Positions 34,028 to 44,258 are shown, counted from the stretch's first letter. The stretch: DNA of 64,000 bases from Actinoplanes sp. L3-i22 (GCF_019704555.1 NZ_AP024745.1:10591501-10655500), one strand, 5' to 3'. The notes: generated by a model not told the origin, from the sequence alone. Program-made: numbers and translations.

Positions 34028-35515
34028 TCAGAGAGCGCAGCCGTCGGCTGCCGGAGGCAGTGGCGCCGGGGCGCCGATCGTCGGAAGGCCGAGCGAGACG
34101 CCCTTGAGCTTCGGGGTGATCCCGGCCTCGAAGGCGTCGCCGGCCCGGGTGCGCCGGTGCGACAGCGGGTCACCGTCGGCGTTCAGGTGGTGCGGCGCGG
34201 CGTAGGTGATGACCGTCTCGACGACGTCGCCCGGGCGCGGGGTGAGTGGGCCGGTGGCGAAGTGGACCAGGCGGCCGTCGCGGGCCCGGCCGCTCATCCG
34301 GCCGGTGCTGCCGTCCTTGCGGCCCTCGCCGACCGCGACCAGGACCTCGACCTTCTCGCCGACCAACTTCTTGTTCTCGGCCCAGGTGATCTCCTCGAGG
34401 GTGGCGATCAGGCGCTCGTACCGCGCCTGGACGACCTTCTTCGGGATCTGGTCCGGCATGGTCGCGGCCGGGGTGCCGGGGCGGATCGAGTACTGGAACG
34501 TGAAGGCGGTGGAGAACCGGGCCTTGCGGACCACCTCGAGGGTCTGCTCGAAATCCTCCTCGGTCTCGCCGGGGAAGCCGACGATGATGTCCGTGGTGAT
34601 CGCGGCGTCCGGCATCGCGGCCCGGACCTTCTCGATGATGCCCAGGTACTTCTCCTGGCGGTAGCTGCGGCGCATGGCCTTGAGCACCCGGTCCGAACCG
34701 GACTGCAGCGGCATGTGCAGCGAGTGCGCGACGTTCGGCGTCTCGGCCATCGCGGCGATCACGTCGTCGGTGAAGTCCTTCGGGTGCGGGCTGGTGAACC
34801 GGACCCGCTCCAGGCCCTCCACCTCGCCGCAGGCGCGCAGCAGCTTGCCGAACGCGAGCTTGTCACCGAACTCGACGCCGTAGGAGTTCACGTTCTGCCC
34901 GAGCAGGGTCACCTCGAGGACGCCCTCGGCGACCAGCGCGCGCACCTCGGCCAGGACGTCGCCGGGGCGGCGGTCCTTCTCCTTGCCGCGCAACGACGGG
35001 ACGATGCAGAACGTGCAGGTGTTGTTGCAACCCACCGAGATCGAGACCCAGCCCGCGTACGTCGACTCGCGCTTGGTCGGCAGCGTGGACGGGAACACCT
35101 CGAGCGACTCGAGGATCTCGACCTGCGCCTCCTCGTTGTGCCGGGCGCGCTCCAGCATCGCCGGCAGCGAGCCGATGTTGTGGGTGCCGAAGACCACGTC
35201 GACCCAGGGCGCCTTCTTGACGATGTCGCCCTTGTCCTTCTGTGCCAGGCAGCCGCCGACCGCGATCTGCATGCCCGGGTTCTTCAGCTTGGTCGGGCGC
35301 AGGTGGCCGAGGTTGCCGTAGAGGCGGTTGTCGGCGTTCTCCCGGACCGCGCAGGTGTTGAAGACGACCACGTCGGCCGCGTCCGCCTGGGCGGCGCGCA
35401 CGTAGCCGGCGTCCTCCATCAGGCCGGAGATCCGCTCGCTGTCGTGCACGTTCATCTGGCAGCCGTAGGTGCGCACGTCGTAGGTGCGCGGGTTGCCCTG
35501 CATCTCGGTAGTCAT
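34028..35515 (-). CDS. miaB: tRNA-2-methylthio-N6-dimethylallyladenosine synthase
   Basis: 495 residues from ATG 35515. Radical SAM methylthiotransferase that adds the methylthio group to i6A37 of tRNA made by MiaA. MTTase cluster cysteines: Cys19 ([11 protein letters not shown]), Cys55 (NTCAVREN) and Cys89 (GGCLAQ). Radical SAM cluster: Cys163, Cys167, Cys170 (CNNTCTFC). A TRAM-type domain ([13 protein letters not shown]) is near the C-terminus. Ends in an unusual extra tail of about 50 residues. The order miaB then accessory genes then miaA-dapF corresponds to Streptomyces, where the same genes are closer together. Confidence 0.95.
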   Translation of the reverse strand: MTTEMQGNPRTYDVRTYGCQMNVHDSERISGLMEDAGYVRAAQADAADVVVFNTCAVRENADNRLYGNLGHLRPTKLKNPGMQIAVGGCLAQKDKGDIVKKAPWVDVVFGTHNIGSLPAMLERARHNEEAQVEILESLEVFPSTLPTKRESTYAGWVSISVGCNNTCTFCIVPSLRGKEKDRRPGDVLAEVRALVAEGVLEVTLLGQNVNSYGVEFGDKLAFGKLLRACGEVEGLERVRFTSPHPKDFTDDVIAAMAETPNVAHSLHMPLQSGSDRVLKAMRRSYRQEKYLGIIEKVRAAMPDAAITTDIIVGFPGETEEDFEQTLEVVRKARFSTAFTFQYSIRPGTPAATMPDQIPKKVVQARYERLIATLEEITWAENKKLVGEKVEVLVAVGEGRKDGSTGRMSGRARDGRLVHFATGPLTPRPGDVVETVITYAAPHHLNADGDPLSHRRTRAGDAFEAGITPKLKGVSLGLPTIGAPAPLPPAADGCAL

Positions 35516-35575
35516 GGCAATTGACCAGGGTACTGCCATCGGCGCGGGAAACCGATCGGGCGGGTGGCCGTGACC

Positions 35576-36049
35576 TCAGGCGGCGGAGCGGGCCGGATCG
35601 CCGCCCGGGCGGAAGCGGGAACGGCCGCAGCCCGGGCCGGTGGCGCAGGCCGGATCGGCGCCGGTGCACGGGCGGGCGTGCCGTCGCTCGGCGCCGTCGT
35701 CGGTCTCCGCCTCGTCCACGTGCACGGCTCGCAGCGTGCCGTCCGGCTCGGCCAGCACGTACCTCGTCGGGTTGAGCGTGTCGTCCGGGAGCAGGAGCGC
35801 GGCACCCAGCCGGACCGCCACCGCGCTGGCGATGGTCTCCTCGGCGACGTCATCGGGCGCAAGAAATACATCGATCAGTGTCGGAAAGTCGCCACCGACG
35901 TGATAGACGTCGCACATCAATGCGCCCGGGCCGACGTCGGGCAGCTCGCCCACCGGCGACTCCAGCGCTCCGGCCAGCGCATTCCGCACCTGATCGGGCT
36001 CGATCAGCCCGGCGACGGACCAGTTCCAGAGGCCAGACATACCCACCAT
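35576..36049 (-). CDS. Hypothetical protein, 157 aa
   Basis: ATG 36049 follows GGGAGGAAAGG. Residues 1-115 read as a compact acidic domain (WNWSVAGLIEPDQVRNALAG, VYHVGGDFPTLIDVFLAP); the tail is rich in Cys, Gly and Arg (CTGADPACATGPGCG). The first part resembles families of small actinobacterial proteins of unknown role near the glu/miaB region. No signal peptide, no motif. Lies 60 bases upstream of miaB on the same strand. Confidence 0.65.
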   Translation of the reverse strand: MVGMSGLWNWSVAGLIEPDQVRNALAGALESPVGELPDVGPGALMCDVYHVGGDFPTLIDVFLAPDDVAEETIASAVAVRLGAALLLPDDTLNPTRYVLAEPDGTLRAVHVDEAETDDGAERRHARPCTGADPACATGPGCGRSRFRPGGDPARSAA

Positions 36050-36205
36050 GGTGTCGGCACCTTTCCTCCCGCGCTCGCTGCGTTACGGCTCCGTGACCAT
36101 TCTCGTCACCTTCCGATACACATGTCCCCCTAGGGTGGCTGCCAACGGAGGCCCGACGAATGGATGGACGCCGGGCGGGCGGGCGGGGATGGGATGGGGA
36201 ACTAG

Positions 36206-36949
36206 GTGGCAGGCGCGGATCTCATCGTTCTGGAGAACGTCAACAAGTGGTTCGGCCCGTTGCACGTGCTGCAGGATGTCGATCTGTCTGTCGCACGCGG
36301 CGAGGTCGTCGTCGTCATCGGACCGTCCGGCTCGGGTAAGTCCACGCTCTGCCGGGCGATCAACCGGCTGGAGCCGATCGACTCCGGGACGATCACCTTC
36401 GACGGGACGCCACTGCCGGCCGAGGGCCGTCCACTCGCCAAGCTGCGCAGCGAGGTCGGCATGGTCTTCCAGTCGTTCAACCTGTTCGCCCACAAGACCA
36501 TCCTGCAGAACGTGATGCTCGGCCCGGTGAAGGTCCGCAAGGAGAAGTCGGCCGCGGCCCGTGAGCGCGCGATGTCGCTGCTCGAGCGCGTCGGCATCGC
36601 CAGCCAGGCGGACAAGTTCCCGGCCCAGCTCTCCGGCGGCCAGCAGCAGCGCGTGGCGATCGCCCGGGCGCTCGCGATGCAGCCCAAGGCGCTGCTCTTC
36701 GACGAGCCGACCAGCGCGCTCGACCCGGAGATGGTCGGCGAGGTGCTGGACGTGATGACGTCGCTGGCCAAGGAGGGGATGACCATGGTGGTCGTCACCC
36801 ACGAGATGGGCTTCGCGCGGCACGCGGCGAACCGGGTGGTCTTCATGGCCGACGGCCAGCTGGTCGAGTCGGCGCCCCCGGCGGAGTTCTTCGCGAACCC
36901 GAAGAGCGACCGGGCAAAGGACTTCCTTTCCAAGATCTTGACGCACTGA
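36206..36949 (+). CDS. gluA: Glutamate ABC transporter, ATP-binding protein
   Basis: 247 residues, GTG start. Walker [10 protein letters not shown] (residues about 39-47), Q-loop VFQSFNLF, signature LSGGQQQR, Walker [14 protein letters not shown] and the switch His in TMVVVTHEM, all in order. Powers amino-acid uptake; strongest similarity is to the polar amino-acid (GluA/GlnQ) group. First gene of gluABCD, 64 bases before gluB. Confidence 0.93.
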   Translation: MAGADLIVLENVNKWFGPLHVLQDVDLSVARGEVVVVIGPSGSGKSTLCRAINRLEPIDSGTITFDGTPLPAEGRPLAKLRSEVGMVFQSFNLFAHKTILQNVMLGPVKVRKEKSAAARERAMSLLERVGIASQADKFPAQLSGGQQQRVAIARALAMQPKALLFDEPTSALDPEMVGEVLDVMTSLAKEGMTMVVVTHEMGFARHAANRVVFMADGQLVESAPPAEFFANPKSDRAKDFLSKILTH

Positions 36950-37013
36950 ACAACCCGATGACCGGCCCCCAAGCCGATTCCAGTCACCACTGGAGCAGAG
37001 GAGAGAGTTGATC

Positions 37014-37952
37014 ATGGGCATGAAGCGGGTAGCGGTGTTCGCCACCGTTGCGGCATTCGCCTTCACGCTGACCGCGTGCGGCAAGGAGGGCACCCCGACC
37101 GCCAGCGGCGACGCCAACAACAGCGGCGCAGCACCGGTCTCCGACACCTGTCAGCCCTCCGGCACCACCTTCACCGCGGACAGCGCGGCGGCGGTGGCGG
37201 GCAGCACCACCTTCGACAAGATCAAGTCGGCCGGCAAGGTCGTCGTCGGGGTCAAGTTCGACCAGCCGAACCTGGGCTACAAGGACACCTCCGGCAAGCG
37301 CTGCGGCTTCGACATCGAGATCGCCCAGTACATCGCGTCCAAGCTGGGCGTCGACCCGGCGAAGATCGAGTACAAGGAGATCCCGTCGGCCAACCGCGAG
37401 ACGGCGATCAAGGGTGGGGAGATCGACTACTACGTCGGCACCTACTCGATCACCGACAAGCGCAAGGCGGACGTCGCGTTCGCCGGGCCGTACTTCGTCG
37501 CCGGCCAGGACCTGCTCGTCCGCAAGGACGAGACGGCGATCACCGGCAAGGACACGCTCAAGGGCAAGAAGGTCTGCTCGGCCACCGGCTCGACCCCGAT
37601 CCAGCGGGTCAAGGACGAGAAGCTGACCGAGCCGGAGAACATCGTCGAGTTCAAGACGTACTCGGAATGTGTCTCGCAGCTGCTCGACAAGAAGGTCGAC
37701 GCCGTCACCACCGACGACGCGATCCTCAAGGGCTACGCCGCGCAGAACTCGACCGACCTGAAGGTCGTCGGCAAGCCGTTCAGCACCGAGAAGTACGGCA
37801 TCGGCCTGCCGCACGACGACAAGGCCCTGCGCGACTACGTCAACAACCAGCTGGAGGCCGCCTTCAAGGACGGCACCTGGCAGAAGATCTACGACGGCAC
37901 GCTGGGCAAGTCGGGTTCGCCGGCCACCCCGCCGACCCTCGAGCGCTACTGA
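37014..37952 (+). CDS. gluB: Glutamate ABC transporter, substrate-binding lipoprotein
   Basis: 312 residues. Signal peptide with lipobox (FTLTACGKE; lipidated Cys near residue 23), then a polar amino-acid binding domain (solute-binding family 3): GFDIEIAQYIASKLGVDP and GGEIDYYVGTYSITDKRK. Start ATG 37014 with GGAGAGAG upstream; a TTG at 37008 would also work. A 15-bp perfect hairpin lies between this gene and gluC. Confidence 0.93.
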   Translation: MGMKRVAVFATVAAFAFTLTACGKEGTPTASGDANNSGAAPVSDTCQPSGTTFTADSAAAVAGSTTFDKIKSAGKVVVGVKFDQPNLGYKDTSGKRCGFDIEIAQYIASKLGVDPAKIEYKEIPSANRETAIKGGEIDYYVGTYSITDKRKADVAFAGPYFVAGQDLLVRKDETAITGKDTLKGKKVCSATGSTPIQRVKDEKLTEPENIVEFKTYSECVSQLLDKKVDAVTTDDAILKGYAAQNSTDLKVVGKPFSTEKYGIGLPHDDKALRDYVNNQLEAAFKDGTWQKIYDGTLGKSGSPATPPTLERY

Positions 37953-37967
37953 TCCACATCGCTGGAA

Positions 37968-38001
37968 CCGGGGCCGGGCGGATCTTTCCGCCCGGCCCCG
38001 G
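37968..38001 (+). terminator. Strong hairpin between gluB and gluC
   Basis: 15-bp perfect stem (CCGGGGCCGGGCGGA / TCCGCCCGGCCCCGG) with TCTT loop, and no U tract. In binding-protein operons such hairpins favour expression of the binding protein over the permeases, by attenuation or by protecting upstream mRNA; that role here is inference. Confidence 0.7.
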
Positions 38002-38035
38002 CCGGTGAGTCTTCCGCTGCTTATAGGGACGGGGC

Positions 38036-38692
38036 ATGACGGAGTTCCTGAACGTACTGACAGACCACTGGAGCCTGTTCGGCCAGGGCTTCGGTAACAC
38101 GGTGAAGCTGTTCCTGATCGCCGCTGTCGGCAGCCTGGCGCTGGGCGTCCTGCTCGGCGCGTTCCGGGTCTCGCCGATCCCGGCGCTGCGCTGGTTCGGC
38201 GCGACGTACGTCAACATCGTGCGCAACACACCGCTGACGCTGGTCTTCGCGTTCCTGGTCTTCGCCGCCCCCAAGCTCGACATCAACTTCGAGTACTTCA
38301 CCGCGGCCGCGGTCGCGCTCACCGTCTACACCGCCGCCTTCATCTGCGAGGTGGTCCGCTCCGGCGTCAACACGGTCGCCCCCGGGCAGGCCGAGGCGGC
38401 CCGGGCGCTGGGCCTCTCGTTCGCCCAGGTGCTCACCGGGGTGGTGCTGCCGCAGGCGCTGCGGGCGATGGTGCCGCCGCTGATGAGCGTCATGATCGCG
38501 ATGTTGAAGAACACCACCGTGGCGGCCGGCTTCTCGGTGGTGGAGGCCGGGGCCATCCCGTCCTACATGGCCGAGTTCGGTGAGCCACAGTTCTACGTGC
38601 TGCTCTGGATCACCATCGGCTTCCTGGTCCTGATCACTCCGCTGGTCGTGCTGCAGCGGTTCCTCGAGCGCAAGTTGGCGGTGGCGCGATGA
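38036..38692 (+). CDS. gluC: Glutamate ABC transporter permease
   Basis: 218 residues with about five transmembrane helices and the ABC-permease EAA loop (QAEAARALGLSFAQVLTGVVLPQ). Amino-acid permease of the HisM/GlnP group. Start at 38036. Its last codons overlap the start of gluD (ATGA), so the two permeases are translationally coupled and likely form a heterodimer. Confidence 0.92.
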   Translation: MTEFLNVLTDHWSLFGQGFGNTVKLFLIAAVGSLALGVLLGAFRVSPIPALRWFGATYVNIVRNTPLTLVFAFLVFAAPKLDINFEYFTAAAVALTVYTAAFICEVVRSGVNTVAPGQAEAARALGLSFAQVLTGVVLPQALRAMVPPLMSVMIAMLKNTTVAAGFSVVEAGAIPSYMAEFGEPQFYVLLWITIGFLVLITPLVVLQRFLERKLAVAR

Positions 38693-39546
38693 GCTCTTCG
38701 GTTCTCTATGACCTGCCCGGCCCGCGGGGCCGTCGGCGCAACCTGGTCATCGGTGTGCTGGCCACGGTCGGCATCGTCGCGCTGATCGCCTGGGTGATCT
38801 ACCGGTTCAACGCGACCGGCCAGTTCGAGTACCGGCGCTGGGCCCAGTTCGAGTACCAGGCCGTGCAGACGGAGCTGGTCAACGGGCTGCTGGCGACGCT
38901 CAAGGCGGCCGGGATCGCCGCGGTGCTGGCGCTGCTCTTCGGCGCGGTCTTCGCGGCCGGGCGGCTCAGCGACCACCGGATCCTGCGGGCGCCGTCGTCC
39001 GTGGTGGTCGAGCTGTTCCGGGCCATCCCGCTGCTCATCCTGATCTTCTTCGGGTACTACGTGCCCCTGCAGTACGGCTGGTCGATCAGCAACCTGTGGG
39101 CGCTGGTCGTCGGCCTCACCCTGTACAACGGGTCGGTGCTGGCGGAGATCTTCCGGGCCGGCGTGAACGCGGTGCCGCGCGGGCAGTCCGAGGCGGCCTC
39201 GGCGATCGGGCTGCGCAAGGGCCAGACGCTGCGGATCATCCTGCTGCCGCAGGCGGTCCGGTCGATGCTGCCGGCCATCGTGAGCCAGCTCGTGGTGCTG
39301 CTCAAGGACACCGCGCTCGGGTTCATCATCACGTACCCGGAGCTGCTGACCGTCGGGAAGACGATCGGGGGGCGGCTGGCGTTCGGGTTCCCGTACGTTC
39401 CGGCGTACCTGGTGGTGGCAGCGATCTACATCGGGATCTGCGGGTTGCTGTCGATCTTCGCGTGGTGGCTGCAGCGGCGGTTGACGCGGGTGCGGACCAG
39501 CGCGGCGAAGCCGTTGCCGTTGACCGACGTCGACCGGCAGATCTGA
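38689..39546 (+). CDS. gluD: Glutamate ABC transporter permease
   Basis: 285 residues, with transmembrane helices and EAA loop (QSEAASAIGLRKGQTLRIILLPQ). It has a longer N-terminus than GluC (first helix about residues 17-38) and a C-terminal extension. Overlaps gluC by four bases. Last gene of the operon; the next gene rny is convergent, 142 bases away. Confidence 0.92.
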   Translation: MSSSVLYDLPGPRGRRRNLVIGVLATVGIVALIAWVIYRFNATGQFEYRRWAQFEYQAVQTELVNGLLATLKAAGIAAVLALLFGAVFAAGRLSDHRILRAPSSVVVELFRAIPLLILIFFGYYVPLQYGWSISNLWALVVGLTLYNGSVLAEIFRAGVNAVPRGQSEAASAIGLRKGQTLRIILLPQAVRSMLPAIVSQLVVLLKDTALGFIITYPELLTVGKTIGGRLAFGFPYVPAYLVVAAIYIGICGLLSIFAWWLQRRLTRVRTSAAKPLPLTDVDRQI

Positions 39547-39688
39547 CGGTCGCGCCGCCGGAGTCGCGAGCCCCCTGCGCCTCGCGTCGGCACGGGGCGG
39601 GGTGGGGGCGGGCGCGTAGGGTCCGGTTCGGGGGTTTGCTGCGCTTTTGGGGCGCAGCTTTCTCCGTACCAAATCGGATTTAAAGGTT

Positions 39689-41413
39689 TTATCTTGCTAA
39701 TTCCGTTACGCGGGACTCGCGGACGACCGTGACGCGGATCTGGCCCGGGTAGGTCAGCTCCTCCTCGATCTGCTTCGCGACGTCGCGCGCCAGGACCGCG
39801 GCGCCGATGTCGTCGATGTCGTCCGGGCGGACCATGACGCGGATCTCGCGGCCGGCCTGCATCGCGAAGACCTTCTCGACGCCCACCTTGCCGCCGGCGA
39901 TCTCCTCGATCCGTTCCAACCGCTTGACGTACGCCTCCAGGCTCTCCCGCCGCGCGCCCGGCCGACCGCCCGAGCAGGCATCCGACGCCTGGGTCAGCAC
40001 CGCCTCGATGGTCTGCGGCGGCACCTCGTTGTGATGCGCTTCGATGGCGTGCACGATGTCCTCGTGCTCGCCGTACTTACGGGCGAGATCCGCGCCGATC
40101 AGCGCGTGGCTGCCCTCGACCTCGTGGGTGAGCGCCTTGCCGATGTCGTGCAGGAACGCCGCGCGCTTCATCGTCGGCACGTCCAGGCCCAGCTCAGCGG
40201 CCATGATCCCGGCGATGTGCGCGGTCTCGACCAGGTGCTTGAGCACGTTCTGGCCGTAACTCGTCCGGTACCGCAGCCGGCCCAGCAGCTTGGTCAACTC
40301 CGGGTGGATGCTGGTGATCCCGACGTCGACCAGCGCCTCCTCGGCGGCCCGGTCGCACAGCCGCTCCACCTCGTTCTTCGCCGAGTCGAAGACCTCCTCG
40401 ATCCGGTGCGGGTGGATCCGGCCGTCCAGCACCAGCTTCTCCAGTGTCAGCCGGCCCACCTCCCGGCGCACCGGGTCGAAGCAGGAGAGCAGCACCGCCT
40501 CGGGGGTGTCGTCGATGATCAGGTTGACCCCGGTGGTCGACTCGAAGGCCCGGATGTTGCGGCCCTCCCGGCCGATGATCCGGCCCTTCATCTCGTCGCT
40601 CGGCAGGTGCAGGACGCTGACCACGCTCTCCGCGGTCTGCTCGCTGGCGATCCGCTGGATCGCGTCGACCACGATGTGCCGGGCCCGGGTGTCCGCGGTG
40701 TTCCGCGCGTCGGTCTCGATGTCCCGGATCAGGATCGCGGCCTCGCGCTTGGCCTGGCCCTCGATCGAGTCGATCAGCTCGGTCTTCGCGGTGTCCACGG
40801 TCAGGCCGGCGATCCGCTCCAGCTCGCGGCGCTTCGTCTCCTCGGCCGCCTCGACGGCGGACTCCCGGTTCTTCAGGCTGGTCTCGCGCTTGCCCAGCTC
40901 GGACTCGAGCGCACCGAGCCGGCGCTCCCGGTCGACCAGACGCTCCACCTCGTCGGAGTGCAGCCGCTCCCGCTCGTCGATCCGGGCGGCGCGGCGCTCG
41001 ACCTCCGCGGCCTGCTCCTTCACCGTGGCGTTGAGCAGGGCGATCTCGCGCTCGCCGGACCGGCGGGCCGCGGTGCGCAGCTGCTCGACATCCGCCTCGG
41101 CCTGGCGGTGGGCGTGCTCGAGGATCGTGTCGGCCTCGCTGTGCGCGTTCTCCAGCACCCGGCGGGCCTCGGCGCGGGCGGCGGCCGCCTCGGCCTTCGC
41201 GGCGGCGGCCTCGGCACGCACCGACGCGGCCTTGGCATTCGCGTCGGCGACCTTCGCCTGGGCGTCGCCGACCTCCTGCTCCTGCCGGTCGTGGGCATCC
41301 TGCCGTTCGCTACGGAGTTGGCGCAGCGCCCGGGCGCCGAGCGTCAGTCCGGCGATCACCGACACGGCGAGCACGACGACTGCTACCACGAGCACCCAGT
41401 ACAACGGGGCCAT
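39689..41413 (-). CDS. rny: Ribonuclease Y
   Basis: 574 residues from ATG 41413. Membrane-anchored endoribonuclease that starts mRNA decay. Order: one N-terminal membrane helix (YWVLVVAVVVLAVSVIAGL), a long Ala/Glu/Arg coiled coil (about 40-200), a KH domain (GRIIGREGRNIRAFE), and the HD domain (AAFLHDIGKALTHE) with VIHAIEAHHNE. Start chosen to place the helix at the N-terminus; AAGGGAG lies very close upstream. The longer frame to 41491 adds a basic leader with no support. RNase Y is present in many actinobacteria; its place beside recA/recX is conserved in this group. Confidence 0.92.
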   Translation of the reverse strand: MAPLYWVLVVAVVVLAVSVIAGLTLGARALRQLRSERQDAHDRQEQEVGDAQAKVADANAKAASVRAEAAAAKAEAAAARAEARRVLENAHSEADTILEHAHRQAEADVEQLRTAARRSGEREIALLNATVKEQAAEVERRAARIDERERLHSDEVERLVDRERRLGALESELGKRETSLKNRESAVEAAEETKRRELERIAGLTVDTAKTELIDSIEGQAKREAAILIRDIETDARNTADTRARHIVVDAIQRIASEQTAESVVSVLHLPSDEMKGRIIGREGRNIRAFESTTGVNLIIDDTPEAVLLSCFDPVRREVGRLTLEKLVLDGRIHPHRIEEVFDSAKNEVERLCDRAAEEALVDVGITSIHPELTKLLGRLRYRTSYGQNVLKHLVETAHIAGIMAAELGLDVPTMKRAAFLHDIGKALTHEVEGSHALIGADLARKYGEHEDIVHAIEAHHNEVPPQTIEAVLTQASDACSGGRPGARRESLEAYVKRLERIEEIAGGKVGVEKVFAMQAGREIRVMVRPDDIDDIGAAVLARDVAKQIEEELTYPGQIRVTVVRESRVTELAR

Positions 41414-42206
41414 CTCCCTTCGCTGCCGGCGCGGTGTGCACGCGCGCGGGCTCTCTGCGGGATGCCCGACCAAGGCAGATGACCGGCTCACACGCTCCGC
41501 CGTAACGACTACCAGCTTCGCCTCTCGGAGGAGCCGGTTGCCGCCTGTTCCGGCTTCCAGACCGGGATTCCGGGGTGACTTTCGCCTCTCCGGTCCGGTT
41601 CGTCGGTTCTCTGGGGCCAGGCCGGCTCGGGTGCCCTTCGGCGCCTTCGACCGGCCGTTTCCGGCTTGCCTTCAGTACCCCGGCTCAGGCCGGGGTCTGG
41701 GGGCTGACTTCGGGTCCGGGGTACGCGGGCTCTTGCGGGGTCGCCTTCGCGGCCCGCTTTCGCCTGCTTTGCGGATTTTTCGGCTTTGCGGCTTTGGTGG
41801 CCCTGCTCGGTCGGCTTGGCGTTTCGCCCTTCGGCGTCCGCTTTGTCGGCCCTGCTCGGCCGGCTCGGCGTTTCGCCTTTCGGCGTCCGCTTTGGCGGGC
41901 GCTTTCGGGGCCTGCCTCGTCGGCGTGGTGGCCTGCTGCTCGGCCGGCCTCCCGTCGGTCGGCTTCGCGATGTTCCGCGTTGCCGGCCTTTCTGGAGGCC
42001 GATCCGCTTGCCCGGTCCGAAGCCCTGCTCGGGTCGGCGCTCGACGGCTGGTCGCTCAGCCGGCTGTGCCGGAGTCGCCACCTGCCGTTCCGCATCCCGT
42101 GCAACCTTGCGGCCCGCTGCGGGGTGGTCGTGTCGTCGGCTCGGTCGGGTGGCTCCCGGGGAGTCACGTCGTCCTGCCGGCGTCACGGCCGGGTCCGTCA
42201 CCTGGT
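41414..42206. other. Gene-poor T-rich stretch upstream of rny
   Basis: No convincing gene. One minus-strand frame (41509-42201, 230 codons) would give a disordered Lys/Arg/Pro-rich protein, but it has many A/T third positions, unlike neighbours, and the opposite strand is also open over the same span. The sequence is built from repeats (see 41801). Confidence 0.45.
41801..41894. repeat. 45-bp direct repeat at 49-bp period
   Basis: 41801-41845 and 41850-41894 are near-identical, both starting CCCTGCTCGG and ending TTCGGCGTCCGCTTTG. The surrounding 41550-42000 has further fragments of the same words. Confidence 0.8.
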
Positions 42207-42357
42207 GATCGTGAACTAGCGATTGCTCTCGCAGCCCTCGATCATCCGGCGATTTCGCTCCGGTGATCGCTCTCCGGACTCTCGATCTTGCGATCGTGAA
42301 CCCGTCGCGATCCCGGGGATCGTGATCGTCGACTGTCGATCATCGGCTCTCGCGATC
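42207..42357. repeat. Cluster of ten GATC sites in 151 bp
   Basis: GATC occurs at 42207, 42240, 42265, 42284, 42292, 42309, 42318, 42324, 42338 and 42354. Several are CGATCG or CGATC. At this base composition less than one would be expected. There is no overlapping gene. Confidence 0.85.
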
Positions 42358-43485
42358 GTCGACGGAGTGTGACAACGCCTTCGACGAAATCTCGTCCGTC
42401 GGGGCTCTGTCGGACCCCGCCGGCGATGGTGGCGGCTTCCGCATCCGGGTCGGTTGCTGATGGCTCGGATCAGAGTGTGTGGAGTTGTGGGGTCGACCGC
42501 TGATATGTCTCACCGCCCACCGCGCGGTCAGCGGCTGGCGACGTCTTCGGCGATCTTCAGCGGGCGGAACCCGCCAAGTGATGCCGTAATGTAATGCGAT
42601 CTATGTTGTGTGTGTTGCTTGCGATGGTCGAGCAAACCTTGTGTAACGCGAGGCTAGGTCGCAAGTGCCGCTTCGGTCAAGGACTCATGATTCGGCAGCG
42701 GATGGGACGTAGGGCACAGACCCACTTACGCCCAGCTCACGATATCGCCCGGATATTTCCGATGTGCCGTAACATCGAGCGCTTCCAAAGCCGGTCTGAG
42801 CGCCCTGGCCAGGAGCCACGGGAAGGCTTCCGGCCATTATTCCGCGCGTCGGCAACCGGCCATCCACCCCACCGAGCGTGACGATCACCGGGTCGGTGGA
42901 CGCCGATCCGGAGGTTCCCGTCGAAAGGGTGGAGTTCCTCACATCCGGACTATATAGGTCCGACGCCTTGAGATCGTCACCAATGCCACCTCGCCGGGCC
43001 GGGTGCCGCGGCACGGATCCGGGGCGTGCGGGGGTGGCCGGTCGGCCGGGGACGTCGGCTTGACCGGGTCCGGGGGGATCGGGATCGGTTTCTCTCCGCT
43101 CATGGGCACTTGTTACAAAGCGCAACCATGGCCAATCTTCCCTCGTCAGGCTGGGAACGTGCACATAGCGGGCGGGTCCGTCGGGGTTCAGGGTCAGCTG
43201 CTTCGGCCGCCGTGCCTCGGGGCCTGGCCGCCGCGCCGCGCCGGGTCCTGCTGCACCGCCGCCCGCGTCCTGCCGCCGCCCCGCACCCTGCCGCGCCCCG
43301 CCGCCGCGCCGTGTCCTGCTGCCGCCCCGCCGCGTCCTGCTGCCGCCGCGTCGCGCCGGCCGGTCGAAGGTGGCGCCGCGCATCCACGGGCAGCGTGAGG
43401 GCAGGCATCCGTTTGCCCGGACGGCCGCGCTCCGAGCGCGACCCAGCACCGGGACGGCAGAAGCCTGTGCCCGGTGCCGCAGGTG
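42358..43485. other. Gene-poor interval between the GATC cluster and recX
   Basis: No gene is supported over about 1.1 kb. The left half (42360-43100) is less GC-rich and has only weak short frames; the right half (43190-43370) is a GTCCTGCTGCCGCC-type low-complexity tract. No tRNA or other RNA gene was recognised. Confidence 0.5.
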
Positions 43486-44244
43486 TCAGGCGAGCGGTTC
43501 CGCCTGGTCGGCCAGCGCGTCAGCGTCCAGGTTCTCGGCGAACTCGGCGGCTTCCGCGTCCCGGGCGGCCAACGCGTCCTTGACCGCACGGATGGCGACG
43601 CCCGCGGGATAGCCCTTACGCGCGAGCATGCCGACCAGACGACGGAAGATCGCCTCGGGTTCGCCCCGCGCGGTCCGGAGCTTGCGGTCGACGAGGGTCC
43701 GGGCGATCTCCGCCTCCGACTCGTCGTCGACGGCCTCCAGCGCCTCGCTCGCCACCTCGGCGTCCACCCCGTGCTGCCGCAACTCGTTGGCGAGCGCCCG
43801 ACGGGCCAGGCCGCGCCCCTGATGCCGGCTCGACACCCAGGCCCGGGCGAACGCCGCGTCGTCGATGATGCCGACCTCGTCGTACCGATCCAGAACCTCG
43901 GCTATGACCTCCTCGGAGATCTCCTTGCGCGTCAGCGCCTTGGCCAGCTCGGCCCGGGTCCGCGGACGCGCCGCGAGCTGACGCAGGCAGATCTCCCGCG
44001 CGCGCTCGGACTCGGTCTGCTGCGGAGCCGACGGCCGACGCTTCTCGGACTCGTCACCGGCACCGCTGCCGAACCCGGCGCCGGCGCCAAAACCGCCGCC
44101 GGAGCCGCCCCGCCGACCGGGTCGGCCTCCGGGCCCACCCCGGGCATCCGCACCCGGGGTCCCGTCATCCGGCCCGTCGGCACCGGCCCGGGGCGGGATG
44201 GCATCCCATCCGCGCCCGGACCGGGCACCACGTCGTCCGGCCAT
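43486..44244 (-). CDS. recX: RecX, RecA regulator
   Basis: 252 residues. Modulates RecA filament extension. The C-terminal 170 residues carry the three-helix RecX repeats (ICLRQLAARPRTRAELAKALTRKEI ... VLDRYDEVGIIDDAAFARAWVSSRHQGRGLARRAL). About 75 N-terminal residues are Gly/Arg/Pro-rich and probably disordered. Starts 14 bases after the recA stop, so it is co-transcribed with recA and SOS-controlled. Confidence 0.93.
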   Translation of the reverse strand: MAGRRGARSGRGWDAIPPRAGADGPDDGTPGADARGGPGGRPGRRGGSGGGFGAGAGFGSGAGDESEKRRPSAPQQTESERAREICLRQLAARPRTRAELAKALTRKEISEEVIAEVLDRYDEVGIIDDAAFARAWVSSRHQGRGLARRALANELRQHGVDAEVASEALEAVDDESEAEIARTLVDRKLRTARGEPEAIFRRLVGMLARKGYPAGVAIRAVKDALAARDAEAAEFAENLDADALADQAEPLA

Positions 44245-44258
44245 CGCTACTTACCGGA

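Noticed and set aside
41509..42201. 230-codon basic protein on the minus strand upstream of rny
   Set aside because: Codon third positions are much less GC-rich than in real genes here, the opposite strand is also open and the sequence is repetitive.
42594..42881. 95-codon frame in the recX-rny gap
   Set aside because: No ribosome binding site, no domain and poor codon use.
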